DNA of 64,000 nt, taken from contig NZ_FOLW01000009.1 in NCBI RefSeq assembly GCF_900112475.1, positions 1-64,000 of the forward strand, in the 5' to 3' direction. The number at the start of each line of letters is the position of its first letter. The stretch's first letter is position 1. Origin of the DNA: Pragia fontium DSM 5563 = ATCC 49100. GTDB taxonomy: Bacteria > Pseudomonadota > Gammaproteobacteria > Enterobacterales > Enterobacteriaceae. This document shows, one piece after another, positions 48,946 through 58,292 of the stretch. The translations under genes and the position numbers were made by a program. Below the pieces are notes generated by a model. It was given only the letters and a program-made list of their open reading frames with translations, was not told the DNA's origin and did no database searches.

Positions 48946-48958
48946 ATTGGTATGACAA
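48946..48958. promoter_or_regulatory. ExuR-like operator, copy 2
   Basis: ATTGGTATGACAA, 160 bases upstream of the MFS start. Together with copy 1 it brackets the divergent promoter region, which would allow one regulator to control both directions. Confidence 0.5.
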
Positions 48959-49117
48959 GTTATGATGATTTTTCCGTTTAATGGTCGATGACTTTTTCAT
49001 GGCAAGGGGAAAAGCGCGCTCATTGGTTAGGAACGGGACACCACATTCATTCTGAATCTGTTTCAGCACAAGAAATGTCACCAATAGGGCGCTGTCCTAC
49101 CTTTGAGGGAAGAGAAG

Positions 49118-50392
49118 ATGGTAAGAAAAAAAAAGAGTAAGGTTCGGTTTCATATCGCCATCCTGATGTTAATGGCGACGGTAGTAAATTATCTGGATCG
49201 TACCGTTATGTCTGCCGCCGCTCCGGTTATTGAAAAAGATTTACAGCTCAGCGCTGAAGCGATGGGGTGGATTATGTCCGCTTTCTTTTTCAGCTACGCC
49301 TTGTTCCAGATTCCGTCTGGTTTTCTGGCAGACCGTATTGGACAAAGAAAAACGCTGGCGGCATCCGTTGTCTGGTGGTCACTGGCAACCATGGCAACAG
49401 GATTAGCCAGAACGCCGTTTGCGTTTATTTCCGCTCGAATTTTTATGGGGATTGGTGAAGCAGGTGCTTATCCTTGTAACAGCGGGATTACGGCTAAGTG
49501 GTTTCCCGATCGGGAGCGAGGCCGCGTTACGGCGCTGTTTGATAGTGGCTCCAAATTTGGTACCGCGTTCGCGATGCCGATCGTTGTCTGGGCTATCGCC
49601 ACTTGGGGTTGGCATGCCGCTTTTTACATTTGTGGCGGATTGGGACTACTGTGGACCGTTTGGTGGTTAGCGGTATACCGTGAGCCGGAAGACCATCCGA
49701 CCATTAGCGAGGAAGAACTTAACTATATTCGTGACGGTCAGGCGAAGAAAGAGGGTATCGATAAGAGTATGCCAATGAAGTGGTATAAGCTGTTCGGCTA
49801 CCGCAACGTTATTGCAATGTGCTCCGGTTTCTTTATGTTGAACTACGCCATCTTCTTTTTCATCACTTGGTTCCCGAGCTATTTGATGAACGAAAGAGGG
49901 ATGAGTCTGTCAGAAATGGGATTTGCCGCGATGTTACCGCCGTTGGCCGGTATTTTCGGTCAATATCTGGGTGGATGGTTTACCGATTTCGTGTACAACA
50001 AAACCAATAATCTCAACATGGCACGTAAAATTAATCTGGTCGGCGGAATGCTGTTAGCCACCAGTATTTCTTTTGCCGGTTTGGTTGAGTCCACCTCGGT
50101 CATGCTAGGGTTGCTGTGCCTTTCTTATGCGGCATTGGCGTTCGCTGCATCAGCACTTTGGTGCCTGCCTGGTGATGTTGCTCCTCGTAATATGACTTCT
50201 CTGCTGGGTGGAATGCAAAATGCGGTCGCTAACTGCGGTGGTATTCTGGGGCCGATTGTGACCGGTTATATTATCTCCAGTACCGGTTCTTTTGTTCCTG
50301 CTCTGGTGGTGTCTGGCGGTGCTTGTTTATTGGGTGCCTTGATCTATCTCTTCGTCCTCAAAGACATTAAGCCTATCGTGGTTGAAGAGTAA
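49118..50392 (+). CDS. MFS sugar-acid transporter (ACS family), probably hexuronate
   Basis: 424 residues from ATG 49118, with GAGGGA upstream; TTG 49103 is less likely. Twelve hydrophobic segments; NYLDRTVMSAAAPVIEKDLQ, GFLADRIGQRKTL and GIGEAGAYPCNSGI are ACS-family hallmarks. By sequence it looks nearer the glucarate/galactonate branch than E. coli ExuT, but it holds the exuT place between uxaA and exuR. I therefore infer uptake of galacturonate, glucuronate or an aldonate and leave the symbol blank. Confidence 0.85.
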   Translation: MVRKKKSKVRFHIAILMLMATVVNYLDRTVMSAAAPVIEKDLQLSAEAMGWIMSAFFFSYALFQIPSGFLADRIGQRKTLAASVVWWSLATMATGLARTPFAFISARIFMGIGEAGAYPCNSGITAKWFPDRERGRVTALFDSGSKFGTAFAMPIVVWAIATWGWHAAFYICGGLGLLWTVWWLAVYREPEDHPTISEEELNYIRDGQAKKEGIDKSMPMKWYKLFGYRNVIAMCSGFFMLNYAIFFFITWFPSYLMNERGMSLSEMGFAAMLPPLAGIFGQYLGGWFTDFVYNKTNNLNMARKINLVGGMLLATSISFAGLVESTSVMLGLLCLSYAALAFAASALWCLPGDVAPRNMTSLLGGMQNAVANCGGILGPIVTGYIISSTGSFVPALVVSGGACLLGALIYLFVLKDIKPIVVEE

Positions 50393-50605
50393 ACTTGCTG
50401 GGCAAAGTGGCTGCTCGCTGGAAAGAAGCCGCCACTTTTGCCACTGACCCGCCTTTTATTCCATCATTCCTTTGCCTAATGACCGTTAATTGTTTAATCA
50501 TCAATACTATTTATTTTTACTGTAACGTTCGGAAAACAGATATACTCCAGCTGTTTGTGTACCGTTTTAATTGGCGGTATATGTCATCTGTATGGAGAGT
50601 TGTTG

Positions 50606-51379
50606 GTGGAAGTCAATGAGTCGCCCCGTCTGTATCAGCAAATTGCTGCGGAGTTAAAAAAGCGTCTGGAGCACGGAATTTATCACATTGGCGATAAGTT
50701 ACCCGCAGAGCGCCTGCTTTCTGAAGAGATGAACGTCAGCAGAACCGTGGTTCGGGAAGCGCTCATTATGCTGGAAGTGGAAGGCTATGTGGATGTACGT
50801 AAAGGATCGGGCATTCATGTTATTGCTAATCAGCCGAAAAAGGTGCTTGAATCCGCCTCTCCTCTGGAATTTGCCCGTTTTGGCCCATTTGAACTGTTGC
50901 AGGCTCGTCAACTGATTGAGAGCAATATTGCCGAGTTTGCCGCTACTCAAGTGACTCGTCAGGACATTGTGGATTTAGTCGAAATACAGCAACAGGCACA
51001 GAAAGAAGATCGCTTTCGTGATTCTGAGTGGGATTTTCAGTTTCACGTCAGAATTGCCAGGATTACCCACAATAATGCCTTGATCAGTATTGTTGAAAGG
51101 ATGTGGAGTCAGCGCTTACAGAATCCCTATTGGTTAAAACTCCATGAGCATGTTCAGGTTGATGCAATCAACAGCTGGTGTGAAGACCATGAAAAAATTT
51201 TGCAGGCGTTAATCAATCAAAATCCGGCAGAATGTAAGCTGGCCATGTGGCAACATTTGGAAAATACCAAGCAGATGTTGTTTGATGCCACGGCAAATGA
51301 TTTTGAGTTTAATGTCGATCGCTTTATGTTTGCTGAAAACCCAGTGGTTTATCGAGATTTTTCCCCGCTGAAAAAATAA
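50606..51379 (+). CDS. exuR: Hexuronate regulon repressor ExuR (GntR/FadR family)
   Basis: 257 residues from GTG 50606, with GGAGAG at 50594-50599. This start gives [12 protein letters not shown], aligning exactly with E. coli M-EITEPRRLYQQ. The winged helix ([20 protein letters not shown]) is followed by the FadR-type effector domain ([20 protein letters not shown] ... [13 protein letters not shown]). ExuR represses hexuronate uptake and breakdown until the sugar acid is present. The operator-like pairs at 48774 and 48946 are its likely targets. Confidence 0.93.
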   Translation: MEVNESPRLYQQIAAELKKRLEHGIYHIGDKLPAERLLSEEMNVSRTVVREALIMLEVEGYVDVRKGSGIHVIANQPKKVLESASPLEFARFGPFELLQARQLIESNIAEFAATQVTRQDIVDLVEIQQQAQKEDRFRDSEWDFQFHVRIARITHNNALISIVERMWSQRLQNPYWLKLHEHVQVDAINSWCEDHEKILQALINQNPAECKLAMWQHLENTKQMLFDATANDFEFNVDRFMFAENPVVYRDFSPLKK

Positions 51380-51480
51380 GCGATACTTTCTCACTGTACT
51401 CGTACAGAGTCTGAAAACGTTGCGTTTAACTCATTGGCGTTAACTGAGTGGCTAATGCCAATAGCTTCCGTACCAGAAAT

Positions 51481-52953
51481 CTAAGGAATTATTTGCGCCA
51501 GCTTGCGTATGCCTTCCACTAACTCTGATGGTGGATGAGCAGCAAAACCTAACAGGATAGCCTGTTTTATACTGTCAGTTTGGCAGTAGCGGGAAAGCGG
51601 CTGTACCCCGAGTCCAATTTCACGGCATTTGGCGACAATATCCGATTCTGTTAAATGCTCAGCTAACCAGCAGACAATATGGATTCCTGAATCAGACGGT
51701 TCAATCTGAAAACTGTCGGGAAGATATAATTGAATGGCCTCTATTAATGCGCTTTGACGTTCGTAGCAGGCTTTTCTGACCCGCCTGACATGTCGTGCAT
51801 AGTGGCCATCAGAGATAAAGGCGGCAAGTGTCACTTGTTCTAAATATGATGTCCGCGTGTCGGCATAATATTTGGCCAGTTTGAAGGGTTCAATCAAACT
51901 CTTGGGTATAACCAGAAACCCTAAGCGAAATTCAGGAAACATCATTTTTGAAAATGTTCCGGCATAGATAACACGCTCTCGCTGATCTAACCCTTGAAGT
52001 GCTTGTATCGGTTGTGCGGCATACCTGAATTCACTATTGTAATCATCTTCAAAAATCCAGACGTTATTTTCGGCAGCCCAGTCAAGTAAGGCTATTCGCC
52101 TTGATAAGCTTAGCGTTCCACCAAGAGGAAATTGATGGGATGGCGCGGTAAAAATCATTTTTGCATTTGGCCAGTGTCTGATGCCGTAGGCAATATCCAT
52201 GCCGTATTTATCACTAACGACGGGGCGGATTTTGGCACCGTTGGCGGTAAAGGCTCCTAAAGCACCGTCATATCCAGGCTCATCCAGCCAAATCTCATCA
52301 CCTTGTTGCAAAAGAACGTGTGCCGTCAAATTCATTGCCTGTTGAGTACCATTGACAATCAGAATTTGATCTTCAGTACAATTTAACCCTCGGGTAGTTT
52401 TAACATAGTCAGATATCGCTTGCCTTAAGGGCCTAAACCCGAAAGGTTCATTGACCTGTCCAATCAATCTGCGAAATTGCCGCCAGCTTCGTCCGAGCAG
52501 CCTTCCCCAAAGATCATGGGGAAATAAATCGGTGCATCCGACGCCAATGCTAAAGATTCGATTCTGTTCCACATGGGGTAAGGCTTTATGCCAAATGGAG
52601 AACATTTCCTTGATCTGCGGGTTAATATTCAAGTCTGAAAGCTGTTCTTCCGTATGCTGATGTTGAGAGGTTGCCTGTATATGAATCATTTCATCAGGAA
52701 TGTTGTGTGAAACATAGGTTCCGGAGCCTTTTTTAGCAATTAGATAGCCTTCATCAATCAGGCGCTCTAGGCCGGCGATAACTGAATTTCTGGAAATAGA
52801 CATCAGTTCAGAAAAGGCTCTGCTGGAGGGAAGTTTAGCACCCGCTTTTAATTGCCCATTGAGGATGACTTCCTTGAGAGCATCATGAAACCGATCTTTA
52901 ATTTTTCCTTTTTTAAGTAATAAATGAGGAAAATGAGCATCGTGTTTTTTCAT
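51481..52953 (-). CDS. MocR-type regulator (GntR HTH fused to aminotransferase fold)
   Basis: 490 residues from ATG 52953; the frame up to 53025 lacks support. The N-terminal winged helix (LPSSRAFSELMSISRNSVIA) is joined to a class I aminotransferase-like domain with DEPGYDGALGAF, EDDYNSEFRY and the PLP-lysine region GTFSKMMFPEFRLGF. MocR/PdxR proteins use PLP or amino compounds as effectors. It is divergent from a GNAT acetyltransferase gene 108 bases away, a common pairing that suggests control of that gene. Confidence 0.9.
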   Translation of the reverse strand: MKKHDAHFPHLLLKKGKIKDRFHDALKEVILNGQLKAGAKLPSSRAFSELMSISRNSVIAGLERLIDEGYLIAKKGSGTYVSHNIPDEMIHIQATSQHQHTEEQLSDLNINPQIKEMFSIWHKALPHVEQNRIFSIGVGCTDLFPHDLWGRLLGRSWRQFRRLIGQVNEPFGFRPLRQAISDYVKTTRGLNCTEDQILIVNGTQQAMNLTAHVLLQQGDEIWLDEPGYDGALGAFTANGAKIRPVVSDKYGMDIAYGIRHWPNAKMIFTAPSHQFPLGGTLSLSRRIALLDWAAENNVWIFEDDYNSEFRYAAQPIQALQGLDQRERVIYAGTFSKMMFPEFRLGFLVIPKSLIEPFKLAKYYADTRTSYLEQVTLAAFISDGHYARHVRRVRKACYERQSALIEAIQLYLPDSFQIEPSDSGIHIVCWLAEHLTESDIVAKCREIGLGVQPLSRYCQTDSIKQAILLGFAAHPPSELVEGIRKLAQIIP

Positions 52954-52959
52954 TATAAA

Positions 52960-53007
52960 AGTGGCACCTTTAAATATCTGTAAAGTGTATCTTATATAGG
53001 TACCACT
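52960..53007. promoter_or_regulatory. Inverted repeat between MocR and GNAT genes
   Basis: AGTGGCACCT (52960-52969) and AGGTACCACT (52998-53007) are inverted copies matching at 9 of 10 bases, with 28 bases between. The spacing puts both arms on the same helix face. Likely binding sites for the MocR protein on the divergent promoter. Confidence 0.5.
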
Positions 53008-53061
53008 GTGGGGGCTATGATTCAACCTCTTGGCGTTTATCCATAAATGTAAGAGGTTAAT

Positions 53062-53520
53062 ATGAGTGATAACCAGCTGATTATTTCAGTGAATTTAGTG
53101 CAAGAAGATGATTACCCGCAGTGGTTGCCCTATTGGTTAAGCTATCAGAAATTTTATCAAGTTCAGCTGCCAGAAGAGACAACATTAGCAGCATGGAAGC
53201 GTTTCTTTGATGCGGATATCCCGATGTATTGCGCCGTCGCTAAAGAAGGCCAAAAAATCTTAGGTTTTGTCCACTATGTTTTTCACGGTTCCACTTGGGC
53301 GGTTAATGACTTCTGTTATCTGGAAGACCTGTTTGTTGCCCCGGAGGCCAGAGGTAAGCATATTGGTAAGCGTTTGATTGAGTATGTGAAACAGCAGGCC
53401 CTAGCCCGTCAATGTGCCCGTTTATATTGGCACACTCAGGAAAGCAATTTAAACGCACATCGGTTGTATGACTGGGTTGGAGAAAAACCGGGCGTTATTG
53501 AATACAGAATGCCTCTTTAA
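53062..53520 (+). CDS. GNAT-family N-acetyltransferase
   Basis: 152 residues. The acetyl-CoA loop EARGKHIGKRLIEY (R-G-x-x-I-G), preceded by CYLEDLFVAPEA, and the late YWHTQESNLNAHRLYDWVGE are standard GNAT elements. It is close to the group annotated as acetyltransferases paired with PLP-dependent regulators. Substrate unknown, probably a small amine; divergent from the MocR gene. Confidence 0.88.
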   Translation: MSDNQLIISVNLVQEDDYPQWLPYWLSYQKFYQVQLPEETTLAAWKRFFDADIPMYCAVAKEGQKILGFVHYVFHGSTWAVNDFCYLEDLFVAPEARGKHIGKRLIEYVKQQALARQCARLYWHTQESNLNAHRLYDWVGEKPGVIEYRMPL

Positions 53521-53748
53521 ATTCCATGAGTATTTAAAGATAACGTGTTGAAGTAACATAGAAATATTGGCTGCTCTAAACCCGTATTGTACGGATTGCT
53601 AGTGCGGGATTAGGGCATCTATTTTTAGATCAGCTTTTTGACCTAAAAATATGCACGGGGTTAACGTGGGTTTATTACCTTTAACGCAGGTCAATCATCG
53701 TTTGAATTGCGTTAGTAGGCTTCCCGCTATATTTCAGTCACACATCAC

Positions 53749-54432
53749 CTATATTCTTTTATGATGTCGAATGATCTCATTAAATATCCATGTATTATAA
53801 CCATTTATGGTGTATTCAAGATAATCCTCATCGGTTTTATATTTGCTAAATATTTTCCCTTGCATGTAGATATTGACATTAAAACTGAATATTTTGGTTT
53901 TAATCGGATTATTGATTTTATTGATAATATTGGTTATCTCAATGGATTCATTAGAGTTAAACCAGCAGGTTGATATGATTTTACTCTGTAGTTTTTCCAG
54001 CGTGATGCGGCCATCATAGAGGGTACGCGATCGCGGTAGCTCTATTTTTTGTAAATTCAGGTTATCAATAAAAAACTCAATAAGGGGGAGATTACGCCAT
54101 TGGTCACTGATCAGCGTTAATTCTATATTTGTTTCTCTTTCCGGTGATTTTATAATAAATGTTCGATCAGATTGTAGGTACTGAGTAAACATACTGGACG
54201 GCGTATCTTGGCTATTCGGACCAGACCGTTTTTGGTGGATGATATGTTCATCGCTAGCCAGTTCTATGACATTTGAGTGTCGCAGAGAGACTTGAGCATG
54301 CTCAAAGTCTCTATAACCTGATTGTTGGGCTGCTTTATCTAATGCGTCATATTGTGGAGTATGACAATCGGTTTCGATGGTTTGGGCCAAGCGCTGAATG
54401 CCGGCCAATGTCGTCAGTTTGCTGGATATCAT
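53749..54432 (-). CDS. Hypothetical protein with DUF5623-like N-terminus
   Basis: 227 residues with no signal peptide or membrane segment. The first 45 residues (LTTLAGIQRLAQTIETDCHT ... ALDKAAQQSGYRDFEHAQVS) carry the short helical ALDxxAxxxGYxxFxHA motif seen in several plasmid- and stress-related families, DUF5623 among them. The rest is polar and rich in Ile and Asn (IEITNIINKINN), with AT-rich codon use in the 3' part, unlike its neighbours. No function can be given. Confidence 0.6.
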   Translation of the reverse strand: MISSKLTTLAGIQRLAQTIETDCHTPQYDALDKAAQQSGYRDFEHAQVSLRHSNVIELASDEHIIHQKRSGPNSQDTPSSMFTQYLQSDRTFIIKSPERETNIELTLISDQWRNLPLIEFFIDNLNLQKIELPRSRTLYDGRITLEKLQSKIISTCWFNSNESIEITNIINKINNPIKTKIFSFNVNIYMQGKIFSKYKTDEDYLEYTINGYNTWIFNEIIRHHKRI

Positions 54433-54544
54433 AGTTTTTTCCTTTACTTTAACGAATATCAGCTTTCTTTAATCCTAAATATGTACTGGTATCACAATGG
54501 GCTGTCGGGTTAGTGCATTCATGCTTGGCGATGTAAATGTTGGG

Positions 54545-55729
54545 TTAACTGTTCATGTTCATACGAGAAAAGCCCTCATCTAAGTCTTTTTTCAGATCCT
54601 CCATATCTTCTAATCCAATTTGCAGACGTAGGCTAAAGCCCTCAGGTTTCCATTGAGTGACTGTTCGATAATCTGTGCAGTTAAATGGAATAATTAAACT
54701 TTCATATCCACCCCACGAGAATCCCATGCTGAAAACGGACATGTTATCTAACATGTTAGCGACATCTGATTTAGTGAACTGCTCGTTGAGGATGATGGAA
54801 AATAGGCCGGAGGAGCCAAGAAAATCCCGTTTCCAGTTCTCATGTCCTGGGCAATCGTCAAAGGCTGGGTGGAGTACCTTTTGGACTTCTGGTCGTGCTT
54901 TCAGCCAGGCAGCCATTTCAAGGCCGCGTCTCTCCGCTTCTTTTAAACGCAGGTGCATGGTGCGCAGGCCGCGCAGAGCGAGAATACAGTCGTCAGCGCC
55001 GGGTAACATCGCCATATAATCATAGGTGGCGCGTAACTCTGGCCAGCACGCCTCATTAGCGGAAACCATGCCTAATAGAATGTCAGAATGTCCACCGAGA
55101 TATTTTGTGCCGGCTTCCACTGAGAGGTCGATACCGTGTTCGTGTGCCCTGAAGAAGATAGGCGTTGCCCAGGTATTATCAATAATGGTTTTAATACCAT
55201 GTTTTTTAGCAACTTTTACAATAGCGGGCACATCCTGTACTTCAAAACTTTGTGAGCCGGGGGCTTCCAGAAAGATAGTACTGGTATTTGGCTTAATCAG
55301 TTTTTCAATATCGCCGCCAATCATTGGGTCGTAGTAGGTTGTTTCGACACCATATTTTGCCAGCAGGTTGTTACAAAAATTACGAGTTGGCCGATAGGTG
55401 CAGTCAGGCATCAGCAAATGATCCCCGGCTTTGGTGGTGGTAAATATCGCGAGAGTGATGGCTCCAAGCCCTGACGGTGACATTACGGTGCCCGCTGCGC
55501 CTGCCAGTTGAGTCCAGGCGCTTTCCAGATTGGCAATCGTTGGCGAACCCGTGGTGCCATAAGAAAAACGGGCTCGTTTCTGTTCAATGTCTTCCAACGT
55601 ATTATAAATAATGGTTGAGCCTTTATAGAGCGGAGCATTGACGAACCCATATTGCTCAGCGGGATCTCTCCCTAGCTGAGTCAGTTGGGTGCTGATGTTA
55701 AACTTAGAAATATCCTTATTAGATGTCAT
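54545..55729 (-). CDS. Cystathionine beta-lyase/cysteine-metabolism PLP enzyme (MetC-like)
   Basis: 394 residues from ATG 55729, with GGAGAAG upstream; GTG 55741 has none. Trans-sulfuration family: substrate loop FSYGTTGSPT, DNTWATP, the PLP-lysine region SVEAGTKYLGGHSDILLGM, and the C-terminal SWGGYESL that is typical of MetC. These enzymes release ammonia, pyruvate and a thiol from cystathionine or cysteine. It follows a permease gene in the same direction by 83-95 bases, suggesting that it breaks down an imported sulfur amino acid rather than making methionine. Confidence 0.88.
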   Translation of the reverse strand: MTSNKDISKFNISTQLTQLGRDPAEQYGFVNAPLYKGSTIIYNTLEDIEQKRARFSYGTTGSPTIANLESAWTQLAGAAGTVMSPSGLGAITLAIFTTTKAGDHLLMPDCTYRPTRNFCNNLLAKYGVETTYYDPMIGGDIEKLIKPNTSTIFLEAPGSQSFEVQDVPAIVKVAKKHGIKTIIDNTWATPIFFRAHEHGIDLSVEAGTKYLGGHSDILLGMVSANEACWPELRATYDYMAMLPGADDCILALRGLRTMHLRLKEAERRGLEMAAWLKARPEVQKVLHPAFDDCPGHENWKRDFLGSSGLFSIILNEQFTKSDVANMLDNMSVFSMGFSWGGYESLIIPFNCTDYRTVTQWKPEGFSLRLQIGLEDMEDLKKDLDEGFSRMNMNS

Positions 55730-55824
55730 GATCTTCTCCACACACTCTGGGTTATTGTTACATTCGAGCTAAACTTTTTCGGGATAACATTGGGCTATCT
55801 CGTACTTTCTATTACCTGCTGACA

Positions 55825-57111
55825 CTATTCGAAAAATTTAAAGAACGGAGATGCGCACAGCATTAAACCGATCAATATGATGTAGTAGATACCAAGACCT
55901 TTGTATTTTCGTAGAGCAGGTACCCGGTACACCAAGTAACATGGAATAAGGCAAGATACGATGCCGTATACCGGTGCGCCAATCTGCTGGAGCAGTAAAA
56001 TTGGGAAGCGGGTCGACACCCAAGCCCATAGCAGCAGAATGATAAAGACGGATACGCCGATGGTCAGAACCTTTGCATTAATCTTTTCTTTCGCAATAAA
56101 GCGGGTTGCAATATTGACGATAATGCCTTTGATGGCTTCCTGAAAGCCGAGGAAAATGCCAAAAAATGCGGTCAGAATGGCAAAAATGTTAAGTACAGCG
56201 GTCATGATTTTGACCACGTTGCCAGGAATGACCTGAGCAGCAATCGCCATTGCAGAAATATTATTACGTGCCGCTTCAACGGCCTGTTCATGGCTCAGAG
56301 CGAAAGTGAATGAAAAAGCAAAAAAGATCACCGATACGGCTAAAATGATGTAGGCAATTCGATTGGTACGAATGGCGCGATAGGTGGCTCGTCGTGGGTC
56401 AGATTCCACCTTACGATAAGCAATATTCATTGGGCTCAGTATCTGAACAAACAAAATAGAGAACAGGGTAAATGGTAGCGTGAGTACCGCATCTCTGAGT
56501 AGTGGCAATATGTCAGGGAAAGCCCCAATATTGTTAAAGTCCCAATAGGGGATCATGACAAATCCAAGCAGCACAACAATGGCAAGCTTAACGATGACCA
56601 TTGGCCCTGAGATTCTAAACAGCAGCTTTTCGCCTTGTGAAGCGATAATCACCAAGATGGTGAGTACCAGGAGTCCATACCAAAGGTAGTCTGATAGCAG
56701 TATGGAGCTTAAACCATAGGTGTGAAAGTAGGATGCGCTGTCAAAGGTGACCGCCAGCGAATAGGTCAGCATCCCTTTCAATAACATAATGAAGTAAGCA
56801 ATACCGAGAAATACTCCCCAGTTGGCACCTAAATATTGTGTAATAACGCTTGAATAATCTTCACATTCAGGACTTTCAGATAATGTTTTTAAATATAATT
56901 CTTGTAGTAAATAAATTGCGGGATAAGCAAGAATTAGCGATAAGGTAAATACCCAAATTCCTTTCAGGCCAATTTGTACAGGTAAAAAAACAATTCCTCC
57001 ACCTATAGCCATGCCAATACATAAAATAACCCATCCCATATCATATTTAGTGAATGGAATAGCACGAAAATTATTATTATGTTGTTCCTGCCCTGTAATA
57101 TTTTTATCCAT
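55825..57111 (-). CDS. Amino-acid permease of the HAAAP family (YhaO/YhjV-like)
   Basis: 428 residues with about eleven hydrophobic segments. KYDMGWVILCIGMAIGGGIV at the start of helix 1 and ESPECEDYSSVITQYLG later are features of the SdaC/TdcC/YhaO group that takes up serine, threonine or cysteine with protons. Its position upstream of a MetC-like lyase recalls E. coli yhaO-yhaM, a cysteine uptake and degradation pair. So cysteine or a related compound is the likeliest cargo (inferred). Confidence 0.85.
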   Translation of the reverse strand: MDKNITGQEQHNNNFRAIPFTKYDMGWVILCIGMAIGGGIVFLPVQIGLKGIWVFTLSLILAYPAIYLLQELYLKTLSESPECEDYSSVITQYLGANWGVFLGIAYFIMLLKGMLTYSLAVTFDSASYFHTYGLSSILLSDYLWYGLLVLTILVIIASQGEKLLFRISGPMVIVKLAIVVLLGFVMIPYWDFNNIGAFPDILPLLRDAVLTLPFTLFSILFVQILSPMNIAYRKVESDPRRATYRAIRTNRIAYIILAVSVIFFAFSFTFALSHEQAVEAARNNISAMAIAAQVIPGNVVKIMTAVLNIFAILTAFFGIFLGFQEAIKGIIVNIATRFIAKEKINAKVLTIGVSVFIILLLWAWVSTRFPILLLQQIGAPVYGIVSCLIPCYLVYRVPALRKYKGLGIYYIILIGLMLCASPFFKFFE

Positions 57112-57240
57112 GATTCATCCCTAATTTTACAGCTAAGATTTATCTTATAGTTGTATTGAAATCGCGATAGTTTCTATATTGCTTGGGTTATTAATAGAAT
57201 AATATGAATATTTTAATCATGATGTATGACGTAATTCACA

Positions 57241-57265
57241 AAAGCAGCGAAAATTGCGCTGCTTT
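57241..57265. promoter_or_regulatory. Perfect 9-base inverted repeat, likely LysR-type operator
   Basis: AAAGCAGCG (57241-57249) and CGCTGCTTT (57257-57265) around 7 bases. It lies 130-154 bases upstream of the permease and 95-119 bases upstream of the LysR gene, centrally in the divergent promoter. Confidence 0.55.
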
Positions 57266-57359
57266 ATAGTGATAGTATCTATTTTACTTTGATTACAACG
57301 TGATCTCTATGCATTGCCAAAGGATATTTATTAAAAACAGTTGTGAGGGAAAGTAAAAT

Positions 57360-58292
57360 ATGAATCCGAATATTTCTTTAAAGCAGCTGCAAATTTTCAC
57401 CAAGGTGGTCTATTACGGTGGAATATCTGAAGCGGCGGTGAAAATGAATTTGTCGGCTTCCGCCGTCAGTAAAAGCCTGAGCTTGCTGGAGGCTAATCTG
57501 GGCGTACAGTTAATACAGAGAACCACCAGAAATACTTGTACCACAAAGGTTGGTGATGATTTTTATGCCAAAATAGTAAAAATACTGTCAGATTTGGAAG
57601 ATTCAGTCGACACCGTGAGTTACGACAATAATGAACCTCGCGGTGAGATAAGGGTAACGTGTTCTTTGGCGTTAGGTACGGCCCATTTAATGCACATCTT
57701 CTCTGAATATCGTAAGAAATATTCGAAAGTCAGACTGATTGTGGATTTGAGCGATAAGTTCGTTAACCTGAATGAAGGCCAGTTCGATTTGGCATTAAGA
57801 ATTGTTAAAAAACCGCCAGAAAATTATGCTATGCGTGAATTGGCGCCAATTAATTGGGTGTATTGCGCCAGCGCTGAGTATTTGAAAAATCGAGGAGTTC
57901 CGGCCAGTATTCGAGATTTAAAAGACCATGATTGTCTGGTTTATCCAGGGATTGAGTCCGCCTGGTATTATCTTGACGATAACGGCGAAAAACAGCTGGT
58001 AAAGAGCCAACAGGAGCCGATACAGGCTAATAGTAGTTTGGTTTTGCTTGAAGCAGCGCTACGTTCTCAAGGGATTGCTTATTTGCCCACTTATTTATTG
58101 GGTAAACATATTGAAAATGGTGATTTAATTCCGTTACTTAAACCTAATTTGGGCAATGGAGGGCACCATCTTTATGCTCTTTATGTCCCGTGTCGATATG
58201 TGGATTATAATATCAGAACGTTCGTTGATTTTATTTACGATTGGGTGAATCCGGTTCCTTGGGATAACTGGACATCGGTAAATAAGAGATAG
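57360..58292 (+). CDS. LysR-type transcriptional regulator
   Basis: 310 residues. The winged helix ISEAAVKMNLSASAVSKSLS is followed by a periplasmic-binding-protein-like effector domain (GEIRVTCSLALGTAHLMHIF, DLALRIVKKPPENYAMREL). It is divergent from the permease-lyase pair across 248 bases, the usual place for a LysR activator of that operon. The effector is probably the permease substrate or its breakdown product. Confidence 0.9.
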   Translation: MNPNISLKQLQIFTKVVYYGGISEAAVKMNLSASAVSKSLSLLEANLGVQLIQRTTRNTCTTKVGDDFYAKIVKILSDLEDSVDTVSYDNNEPRGEIRVTCSLALGTAHLMHIFSEYRKKYSKVRLIVDLSDKFVNLNEGQFDLALRIVKKPPENYAMRELAPINWVYCASAEYLKNRGVPASIRDLKDHDCLVYPGIESAWYYLDDNGEKQLVKSQQEPIQANSSLVLLEAALRSQGIAYLPTYLLGKHIENGDLIPLLKPNLGNGGHHLYALYVPCRYVDYNIRTFVDFIYDWVNPVPWDNWTSVNKR

